Part shown: piece by piece, positions 1 to 6,300 of the stretch
How positions within the stretch are numbered: the stretch's first letter is position 1
Layout of the letters: every line of letters starts with the position of its first letter
From: G020353115 sp964481765
GTDB lineage: Bacteria; Bacteroidota; Bacteroidia; Bacteroidales; VadinHA17
Reading direction: 5' to 3'
NCBI GenBank assembly: GCA_964481765.1
Contig: CAYZVJ010000099.1
Coordinates: 1 to 11,308, forward strand
DNA length: 11,308 nucleotides
Notes under the pieces: model-generated
The model's database searches: none
Told to the model about the DNA's origin: nothing
Seen by the model: only the letters and a program-made list of their open reading frames with translations
Translations under genes and position numbers: made by a program

Positions 1-2640
1 AGGGATGCCAATTTCTGTGTTCTGGACCTTCCTGTAACCATTACAGAACCAGCAGATCCGTTAACCGGAAGCATCACCAGCCAGATCAATGTAGGTTGCT
101 TTGGAGAAGCTACGGGTAGTGTTACTATCCTCGGTGCCGGAGGAACAGCACCCTGTCAGTACTGCCTTGATGGAGGAACCTACCAGGCATCGGGTACCTT
201 TGGAGGATTGACTGCTGATACCTATACCGTTACTGTCCGGGATGCAAATGGCTGTACAACCGATATACCGGTTACCATAACCCAACCGCTTGCTTTGACC
301 GGTAGCATCACAGATAAAGTGAACGTTGCCTGTTTCGGAGATGCAACAGGGAGTGTCACAGTTACCGGTTCGGATGGCACACTGCCATATCAATATAGCC
401 TGGATGGTGGATCGTACCAGTCGTCAGGTACATTTACCAACCTGTCGGCGGATGATTATACCGTAACAATCCGGGATGCCAACCTCTGTACTGTTGATAT
501 CCCGGTTACCATTACAGAACCTCCGGAATTAACAGCCGGCATCGTTTCACAAACCCATGTCGATTGCTATGGAAACGCTACCGGAAGTGTAACGGTATCC
601 GGAGCAGGCGGAACCACTCCTTATCAGTACAGCCTGGATGGCGGAGCTTTTCAATCATCCGGAACATTCAGTGACCTGATTGCAACCGGGTATACGGTTA
701 CGGTGCGGGATGCGAATCTATGTACCCATGAAATTTCAGTAACCATAACTCAACCGACAACCCCACTTAGTGGCAACATCACCAACCAGGTAAATGTTGC
801 CTGCTATGGTGATGCTACCGGAAGTGTAATGGTGGCTGGTTCAGGTGGAACAGTGCCCTATGAATACAGTCTCGATGGAGGGACCTACCAGTCTTCCGGA
901 TCATTCACGGCACTCACGGCAACACCGTATACAATTACCATTCGTGATGCTAACCTGTGCACATTTGATCTGCCTGTAACCATCACGCAACCGGTAGCCC
1001 CGTTAACCGGAAGCATAACCAGCCAGACCAATGTAGGATGCTTCGGAGAAGCTACGGGCAGTGTTACTATCCTTGGTGCCGGAGGAACATCACCTTATGA
1101 ATACTCTCTCGATGGAGGAACCTACCAGGTATCGGGTACCTTTGGAGGATTGACTGCTGATACCTATACCGTTACTGTCCGGGATGCAAATGGCTGTACA
1201 ACCGATGTCCCGGTTACCATAACAGAACCACTTGCACTGACAGGCAGCATAGTAAGTAAGGTGAACGTTGCCTGTTTCGGCGGCGCAACAGGAAGTGTAA
1301 CAGTCACCGGCTCGGATGGTACGCCTTTCTATCAGTATAGCCTGGACGGTGGTTCGTATCAATCATCAGGTACATTTACCAATCTGGAGGCGGATGAGTA
1401 TACCGTGACTATCCGGGATGCCAACCTGTGTACTGCTGATATCCCGGTTACCATTACAGAACCTGCGGAATTAACAGCCGGCATCGCTTCACAAACCCAT
1501 GTCGATTGCTATGGAAACGCTACCGGAAGTGTAACGGTATCCGGAGCAGGCGGAACCACTCCTTATCAGTACAGCCTGGATGGCGGAGCTTTTCAATCAT
1601 CCGGAACATTCAGTGACCTGATTGCAACCGGGTATACGGTTACGGTGCGGGATGCGAATCTATGTACCTGTGATATCCTGGTAACAATCACTGAACCGGA
1701 AGAGCTATCCGGTGTAATCGTTGAATTGTTTAATGCCTGTTATGGAGAAGCATCTGGATATGTTACCATTCAGGGAGAAAAAGGTATTGAACCGTATGAA
1801 TACAGCCTTGATGGAGGACCTTTCCAGTCAGGCGGTACATTCACCGGGTTGGCTGCAAGCGATTACATAATCACCATCCGGGATGCCAATTCCTGTACAA
1901 CGAATATTCCCGTGACGATTACTCAGGCAGCTACTGCCGTGTCTGTTAATATCCTGAATCAAACAAACGTCCGGTGTTATGGGGATGCTACAGGATCTGT
2001 TTCCGTTGCCGGTTCAGGCGGCACTCCTCCCTATGAATACACTATTGATGGAGGCGATTTTCAGGCATCCGGCACGTTCAATAACCTTATTGCCGGCAGT
2101 TATGTTTTAACGGTGCGGGATGCTAATCACTGCACGGTAACTATTCCGGTTACGATTACCCAACCGGTAAGTGGGTTAACGGGATCCATCACGGATAAGA
2201 CAGATGTCCTGTGTCCGGATGATGAAACAGGATCGTTAACAGTTACTGCATCGGGCGGAGCACCAGCCTACGAGTATAGCCTTAACGGCGGTTCCTATCA
2301 AACCGGTAACACATTTTCCGGACTGGCTGCCACCAGCTATACGGTTACTATCCGGGATGCAAATCTCTGTACCCTGGATCTGTTTACTACCGTTACAGGG
2401 CCTGATCCTTTTGAGATCAATCCCATTGTCACCGGAGAATCCTGCGAAGGAGAAGAGGATGGAGGTATAACCCTTAATCCAACCGGAGGGACACCTCCCT
2501 ATACGTTTTTATGGTCAAATTCAGAGACAACTGAAAACCTTACTAATATCGGGGGAGGAACATATACCATAATAATTACAGATGCCAATGATTGTGCCTA
2601 TGAATATGATATAGAAGTTGTCCTTATTGGTGAAGATTGT
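1..2640 (+). repeat. SprB-type tandem repeat array with 942-bp (four-unit) higher-order period
   Basis: In-frame units start at 61, 295, 529, 766, 1003, 1237, 1471, 1705, 1939, 2176 and 2410, each 231-237 bp. Units 1, 2 and 3 match units 5, 6 and 7 at an exact offset of 942 bp, and the partial unit at 1-60 resembles the end of unit 4. The match is uneven. Bases 546-726 are identical to 1488-1668 (181 bp) and 189-264 to 1206 are identical to 1131-1206 as 76 bp, while unit 2 and unit 6 differ at many third positions. Units 8-11 are more diverged, as is common near the C-terminal end of such proteins. Each typical unit has two conserved cysteines, which could form a disulfide outside the cell (inference). 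Confidence 0.9.
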
Positions 2641-2904
2641 CTTTTAATTCCCAATGCATTCATCCCCAATAATGATGGCATGAACGATACATGGAGGATC
2701 CGGTCGATTGAATCCTATCCCAACGCTACTGTCCATGTCTATTCGCGCTGGGGACAGCTGGTATTTAGCGCTGAGAACGGATATACTGATCCCTGGGACG
2801 GTACTTATAAAGGGAAGGATTTACCGATGGACTCCTATTTCTATGTAATTGATCTGAAAAATGGACGGGAACCCTTTACAGGGCAGGTAACCATTATTCG
2901 TTAA
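1..2904 (+). CDS. SprB-repeat surface adhesin with T9SS type B C-terminal domain (5' partial)
   Basis: The frame is open from base 1 to the TAA at 2902-2904, so the true start lies upstream; 967 residues are visible. They form a tail of one unit, ten full SprB-type units of 78-79 residues, a divergent eleventh unit (2410-2640) and an 87-residue C-terminal domain (2641-2901). Each standard unit has a cysteine after the first strand (V-x-C-[FY]-G), a PYxYSLDGG core, and a closing T-[IV]-RDANxCT followed by PVTIT-[EQ]-P. The end domain carries IPNAFIPNNDGMNDTW, a RWGQLVF strand, a WDGTYKGKDLP turn and YFYVIDL, matching the gliding-motility-associated (CHU_C, type B) T9SS signal. By family knowledge such proteins cross the outer membrane through T9SS and act as surface adhesins; SprB of Flavobacterium is the model for gliding. 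The substrate is unknown. The PorP/SprF gene 35 bp downstream supports the assignment. Unit 1 has extra cysteines. Confidence 0.93.
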   Translation, partial: RDANFCVLDLPVTITEPADPLTGSITSQINVGCFGEATGSVTILGAGGTAPCQYCLDGGTYQASGTFGGLTADTYTVTVRDANGCTTDIPVTITQPLALTGSITDKVNVACFGDATGSVTVTGSDGTLPYQYSLDGGSYQSSGTFTNLSADDYTVTIRDANLCTVDIPVTITEPPELTAGIVSQTHVDCYGNATGSVTVSGAGGTTPYQYSLDGGAFQSSGTFSDLIATGYTVTVRDANLCTHEISVTITQPTTPLSGNITNQVNVACYGDATGSVMVAGSGGTVPYEYSLDGGTYQSSGSFTALTATPYTITIRDANLCTFDLPVTITQPVAPLTGSITSQTNVGCFGEATGSVTILGAGGTSPYEYSLDGGTYQVSGTFGGLTADTYTVTVRDANGCTTDVPVTITEPLALTGSIVSKVNVACFGGATGSVTVTGSDGTPFYQYSLDGGSYQSSGTFTNLEADEYTVTIRDANLCTADIPVTITEPAELTAGIASQTHVDCYGNATGSVTVSGAGGTTPYQYSLDGGAFQSSGTFSDLIATGYTVTVRDANLCTCDILVTITEPEELSGVIVELFNACYGEASGYVTIQGEKGIEPYEYSLDGGPFQSGGTFTGLAASDYIITIRDANSCTTNIPVTITQAATAVSVNILNQTNVRCYGDATGSVSVAGSGGTPPYEYTIDGGDFQASGTFNNLIAGSYVLTVRDANHCTVTIPVTITQPVSGLTGSITDKTDVLCPDDETGSLTVTASGGAPAYEYSLNGGSYQTGNTFSGLAATSYTVTIRDANLCTLDLFTTVTGPDPFEINPIVTGESCEGEEDGGITLNPTGGTPPYTFLWSNSETTENLTNIGGGTYTIIITDANDCAYEYDIEVVLIGEDCLLIPNAFIPNNDGMNDTWRIRSIESYPNATVHVYSRWGQLVFSAENGYTDPWDGTYKGKDLPMDSYFYVIDLKNGREPFTGQVTIIR
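2641..2901 (+). other. T9SS type B sorting domain (gliding motility-associated C-terminal domain)
   Basis: These are the last 87 residues of the repeat protein. The domain opens with IPNAFIPNNDGMNDTW, continues with a strand ending RWGQLVF, then PWDGTYKGKDLP and a final two-strand segment ending in GQVTIIR. This order is that of the CHU_C/TIGR04131-type domain, which directs export through T9SS. Type B substrates usually need a PorP/SprF-like partner, and one is encoded immediately downstream. Confidence 0.9.
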
Positions 2905-2939
2905 TGCACTGTTTGAAAAATTAGCAGATTTCATTGTAC

Positions 2940-3920
2940 ATGAAGTTCATAAGAAAACATACCACAGTGCTGCTTCTGTTAATGGGAGCAGTGATCAGCA
3001 GCCAGGCACAGCAGCTACCGATCCTGAGTCAGTACATGATGGATCAATACCAGATAAATCCGGCATTTGCCGGTTATGACGGTTTTCTAAACATTAACAT
3101 GACCGCACACGAACAATGGGTAGGGTTGGATAACTCGCCAAAAACCCACGCGGTAAGCTTTCATACCCGGTTATATGAGCAAAGTTACATCCTGAAAGAG
3201 AATCCGGTGAAAAAGAAATGGCGCAGGCCATTCAAAGGGGGCAGGATAGGTGTTGGTGCGGCTATCTATGATGACCGGTTAGGATTGCTCAGCAGAACCG
3301 GTTTTCAGCTGACTTATGCATTTCATATCCCATTCGAGGTAACCCAGTTATCCTTTGGACTATCTGCGAACGCCTTTCAGTATAAACTGGATCTGGACGA
3401 AGTAGTCCTGTTCGAGGAGGAAGATCCATACCTTCTGGGTTACGACGGCGTTATGTTTATCCCGGATGCCGATTTCGGGATGATCTTTTCTGCCAGGAAT
3501 TACCAGGTTGGCCTCTCGGTGAATCAGCTTTTTCAGTCAGCATGGAAGCTTGGGAATGATGGTAATTCAAAGTACCAGATACTCAGGCACTACTACTTCA
3601 ATGTAAACTATTCCTTCGATGCTGGCCGGAATGTTGAAATCATGCCCTACCTGCTTTTAAAAAGCTCGAATGATTTCTCAAACCTTCAGGCTGATATCAA
3701 CCTTACCGTACGATACAAGAATGCCTATTGGGGAGGGATATCCTACAGGACAAAAGATGCCATGATCATCATGGCAGGGTTGCGCTATAACCAGTTTCAT
3801 TTTGGCTACGCATTTGACTATTCATTCAGCAGTATTCGAAACTACAATTACGGATCGCACGAAATCATAGCCGGATTCCGCCTGGGAGATCCTACCAGGA
3901 GATTCCGCTGGCTGCAATAA
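2940..3920 (+). CDS. PorP/SprF family type IX secretion outer-membrane protein
   Basis: This 326-residue protein has an N-terminal signal peptide (basic KFIRKH, hydrophobic core, cleavage near residues 23-24 in SSQAQ). The mature start QLPILSQYMMDQYQINPAFAGY carries the SQYM...NPAFAG signature of the PorP/SprF family at residues 30-45. A GRIGVGAAIYDDRLG segment and the C-terminal SHEIIAGFRLG strand also fit, and the length is normal for the family (about 300-340). Family members are outer-membrane proteins; SprF is needed for secretion of SprB in Flavobacterium, and PorP-type proteins link T9SS to the cell surface. The gene lies 35 bp after the repeat adhesin on the same strand, so a dedicated partner role in one operon is likely (inference). 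The ATG at 2940 is chosen; a TTG two codons upstream is possible but adds only two residues. No Shine-Dalgarno sequence is visible. Confidence 0.92.
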   Translation: MKFIRKHTTVLLLLMGAVISSQAQQLPILSQYMMDQYQINPAFAGYDGFLNINMTAHEQWVGLDNSPKTHAVSFHTRLYEQSYILKENPVKKKWRRPFKGGRIGVGAAIYDDRLGLLSRTGFQLTYAFHIPFEVTQLSFGLSANAFQYKLDLDEVVLFEEEDPYLLGYDGVMFIPDADFGMIFSARNYQVGLSVNQLFQSAWKLGNDGNSKYQILRHYYFNVNYSFDAGRNVEIMPYLLLKSSNDFSNLQADINLTVRYKNAYWGGISYRTKDAMIIMAGLRYNQFHFGYAFDYSFSSIRNYNYGSHEIIAGFRLGDPTRRFRWLQ

Positions 3921-3998
3921 ATGTAACAGATCGTTTTTGGATCCATCCGCATGGAACCGGTATTCATGGTACTGAGTGAAACAGCATCCATTGCAGCA

Positions 3999-4574
3999 CT
4001 AATCAAACCATCCAAACCGGAAAGAGACGATCCCGGCAGGTCCGGAAAAGTCGGTATTGTTGTAATTTTCCATTCCTGCTCCTTCATCGGAGATACCTCC
4101 TACAAAGCGGTAGCTGCCACCAAAACTCACCTTCATAAACCGGGTGAAGTTTATTTCCACTTCGACTATCGGTGCAAGGACATAGATGTGATCATCCGGA
4201 AAAAACCCTTCCGTACTGTTCACTGACCCCATCCCCATAACGGCAGAGATTGTGGGATGAATTACCTTGTTGGCCAGAAACCGGTAACCGAAAAATAATC
4301 CACCATAGCCAAATTCAACATCTTGCTGAAGTTGAGAATTATCGGTAAGCCCAACGCCAAATCCACCCAGGAAAAAATTGTCCAGCATCACTCCACCCTC
4401 TGCTCCGATTAAACCGGTAAAATCATCAGCGATCGAGGTAAGTTCAATGGCAGGCCCGATAAATCCCCTGACTTTGGTGGCTCTTCCAAAGAGTACATTG
4501 ATATCCTCATCTTCCTGTGCTGTTGCTGTAATTGCCAGCAGGAGCAATGAGAAAAATAAACATGCTTTTTTCAT
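3999..4574 (-). CDS. small outer-membrane beta-barrel-like protein, exported
   Basis: This 191-residue protein reads leftward from the ATG at 4572-4574 to a TAG at 3999-4001. It begins with a clear signal peptide (MKKACLFFSLLLLAITATAQ, cut near residue 19-20). The mature part is a series of short amphipathic, glycine- and aromatic-rich strands, for example GGFGVGLTD, GYGGLFFGYRF, MKVSFGGSYRF and the terminal IVSFRFGWFD. A strand rich in alternating hydrophobic residues with aromatics near the C-terminus is typical of 8-10-strand outer-membrane barrels (OmpW/OprF-like size). I do not recognise a specific family. It converges on the PorP/SprF gene with 78 bp between stops and no obvious terminator hairpin there. 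Its own promoter should lie in 4575-4729, which contains a palindrome. Function unknown; porin, structural or surface-sensing roles are all possible. Confidence 0.82.
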   Translation of the reverse strand: MKKACLFFSLLLLAITATAQEDEDINVLFGRATKVRGFIGPAIELTSIADDFTGLIGAEGGVMLDNFFLGGFGVGLTDNSQLQQDVEFGYGGLFFGYRFLANKVIHPTISAVMGMGSVNSTEGFFPDDHIYVLAPIVEVEINFTRFMKVSFGGSYRFVGGISDEGAGMENYNNTDFSGPAGIVSFRFGWFD

Positions 4575-4877
4575 CTTGGAAATGTTTTATCAATTATTTT
4601 AAGAAAGCTCTACACACGGTAAAGTAGTTTAATCCAGGCTGTAACCGGGAAACAGAAAGATCCTGGTTAACCTGTTAAAGATCGGACAATATTTGTCCAA
4701 TTGCAAGTGCTGAAACAATATTCATGCCANNNNNNNNNNNNNNNNNNNNNNNNNNNNNNNNNNNNNNNNNNNNNNNNNNNNNNNNNNNNNNNNNNNNNNN
4801 NNNNNNNNNNNNNNNNNNNNNNNNNNNNNTGTTATCTTTCATAGGCAAAACGGGTGTCTATATTGTGTTAACATTGT
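4575..4877. other. intergenic region containing a 100-N assembly gap (4730-4829)
   Basis: The region separates the leftward barrel gene from the rightward 73-aa membrane protein gene, so it should hold divergent promoters. The N run is exactly 100 bases, the conventional placeholder for a gap of unknown size, so the distance and gene adjacency across it are not established. Left of the gap is the palindrome described separately. Right of it, TATCTTTC at 4833-4840 resembles the Bacteroidota -7 box TAnnTTTG with the last base changed, but its -33 partner would fall in the N run. No gene is visible in the readable part. Confidence 0.85.
4681..4701. promoter_or_regulatory. operator-like palindrome upstream of the minus-strand barrel gene
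   Basis: GGACAA-TAT-TTGTCC (4684-4698) is a perfect 6-bp inverted repeat with a 3-bp centre, extended by a further AT/AT pair on each side beyond one mismatch. It lies about 107 bp upstream of the start at 4574 and 29 bp from the assembly gap. A dimeric regulator site is one reading; it could equally serve a gene hidden in or beyond the gap. No known regulator is assigned. Confidence 0.35.
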
Positions 4878-5099
4878 ATGATTAACTTTATTTCAGTCCT
4901 CCTTGGAATAGTAGCCCTGGTTATTGCAATCATTGGCTTATTCCCCTTTCTCGGTTGGTTAAACTGGATTGTCCTGCCCATTGCAATAATCGGTTTGCTG
5001 ATAGGGATTGTGGCAAAGTATAGTACAGGGAGAACATTGAACACCATTGTGCTATTGATTGCCGTTATCCGATTGATCATCGGTTATGGCGTGTTTTAA
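4878..5099 (+). CDS. small three-helix integral membrane protein, function unknown
   Basis: This 73-residue protein is almost entirely hydrophobic. Likely membrane segments are residues 4-22, 31-46 and 55-70, with a short turn FLGWLNW between the first two and a polar loop KYSTGRT (47-53) before the third. Lysine and arginine are confined to K47, R52 and R65. There is no signal peptide and no catalytic motif. Small proteins of this look (repeated I-G-L/I-I-G patterns around GWLNW) occur in Bacteroidota, but I cannot name a function. It lies 29 bp upstream of the mutarotase gene on the same strand and so may be co-transcribed. Upstream context is limited by the assembly gap 48 bp before the start. 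The ATG at 4878 is the first in frame after the gap. Confidence 0.75.
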   Translation: MINFISVLLGIVALVIAIIGLFPFLGWLNWIVLPIAIIGLLIGIVAKYSTGRTLNTIVLLIAVIRLIIGYGVF

Positions 5100-5128
5100 T
5101 TTAACGAATCAGATAACACAATAACACT

Positions 5129-6277
5129 ATGAATACAAATCGCTGGCTTTTTATGATCCTGATCGCAGGACTGGTTATCTTCGTAGCATGCAAAAACCGA
5201 GGATTAAAAAAGGAAACTGAAAAAACGGAAGATAAAATGGAAATAGTAAAAGAACCATTCGGAATCGCTCCTGATGGACAGGAGATTGATTTATTCACGT
5301 TAACAAACAGTAATGGGATGGTAGCAAAGATCACCAATTTTGGCGGAATAGTAACTTCACTGCTGGTACCGGATAAGGATGGCAATATGGAGGATGTGGT
5401 TCTTGGATTTGATAGTCTCCAGCCTTATCTTGAAGAACATCCCTATTTCGGTGCCCTTGTTGGACGGTATGGAAACCGGATTGCAAAAGGAAAGTTTACC
5501 CTGAATGGCATCGAATACACGCTTGCTGTAAATAATGGCGAGAACCATCTGCATGGCGGATTGGTTGGTTTTGATAAAGTCGTATGGAGCGCTGAACCGT
5601 TTCAGGGTGATGACAGAAGAGGAGTAATACTTACCTGCGTCAGCCAGGATATGGAAGAAGGGTACCCGGGCAACCTGACCGTAAAAGTGACTTACTCATT
5701 AACCGATCAGGATGAGTTCACGATTGTTTATGAAGCGGTAACCGACAAAGTATGCCCGGTAAACCTCACGCACCACAGTTATTTTAACCTGACTGCCGGA
5801 AAGAGCGACATTCTCGACCACGAAATGATGATCAATGCTGACCGGTTTGTTGTGGTTGATGAGGGACTTATCCCTACCGGGGAACTCAGGGGTGTAGACG
5901 GTAGCGCAATGGACTTTTTATCGCCGCATTCCATCGGATCAAGGATTGACCAGGTGAGCGGCGGGTATGACCATACCTATGTATTGAATGAAGGGGATGA
6001 TGAGATGGTTCTTGCTGCCAGGGTGATTGAACCCGTGAGTGGCAGAATAATGGAAGTCTATACAACGGAACCGGGAGTTCAGTTTTATACGGGAAACTTC
6101 CTGGACGGGAGCCTGACCGGCAAAAACAGTGTTGTGTACAGCAAGCATTATGGATTTTGCCTCGAAACACAGCATTTCCCCGATTCACCCAATCAGCCGG
6201 AATTTCCTACTACCATACTCAGTCCGGGTGAAACCTATACCCATTCAACCATATATCGATTCTCAACCAATCAATAG
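5129..6277 (+). CDS. galM: galactose mutarotase (aldose 1-epimerase), predicted lipoprotein
   Basis: This 382-residue protein is of the GalM family, which interconverts alpha and beta anomers of aldoses such as galactose and glucose. Seen in the sequence: FGGIVTSLLVPD (71-82), GRYGNRI (112-118), NGENHLHGG (136-144), NLTHHSYFNL (212-221), YDHTYVLN (280-287), EPGVQFYTGN (314-323) and LETQHFPDSPNQPEFP (345-360). By alignment to the family from memory, H142 and H216 are the substrate-binding and acid histidines and E346 the catalytic base. The N-terminus is a short hydrophobic segment ending VAC, with Cys21 as a probable lipidation site, then a charged linker (22-40). An envelope location, periplasmic or surface, is therefore expected, in contrast to the cytoplasmic E. 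coli enzyme. It sits 29 bp after the small membrane gene and 23 bp before the large SUMF1-fusion gene, suggesting an operon for sugar use. The lipobox is slightly atypical (F at -3). Confidence 0.93.
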   Translation: MNTNRWLFMILIAGLVIFVACKNRGLKKETEKTEDKMEIVKEPFGIAPDGQEIDLFTLTNSNGMVAKITNFGGIVTSLLVPDKDGNMEDVVLGFDSLQPYLEEHPYFGALVGRYGNRIAKGKFTLNGIEYTLAVNNGENHLHGGLVGFDKVVWSAEPFQGDDRRGVILTCVSQDMEEGYPGNLTVKVTYSLTDQDEFTIVYEAVTDKVCPVNLTHHSYFNLTAGKSDILDHEMMINADRFVVVDEGLIPTGELRGVDGSAMDFLSPHSIGSRIDQVSGGYDHTYVLNEGDDEMVLAARVIEPVSGRIMEVYTTEPGVQFYTGNFLDGSLTGKNSVVYSKHYGFCLETQHFPDSPNQPEFPTTILSPGETYTHSTIYRFSTNQ

Positions 6278-6300
6278 ACTAACCAAAAATTACGTTACGA

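Noticed and set aside
61..1362. Minus-strand open frames (61-393 and 1090-1362) inside the repeat adhesin
   Set aside because: They are near copies of each other because they are antisense shadows of the repeated units.
1..2640. Regular repeats considered as a CRISPR array
   Set aside because: The period is about 234 bp, the frame stays open throughout and the units are protein repeats with no short repeat/spacer alternation.
2934..2939. TTG at 2934 as the start of the PorP/SprF gene
   Set aside because: The ATG at 2940 gives a standard signal peptide start; the TTG adds only two residues and no better ribosome site.
3921..3998. Possible two-way terminator between the convergent PorP/SprF and barrel genes
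   Set aside because: I looked for a stable stem followed by a T-run on either strand and found none.
3951..4226. Plus-strand open frame opposite the small barrel gene
   Set aside because: The minus-strand reading has a clean signal peptide and beta-strand pattern; the plus frame has neither.
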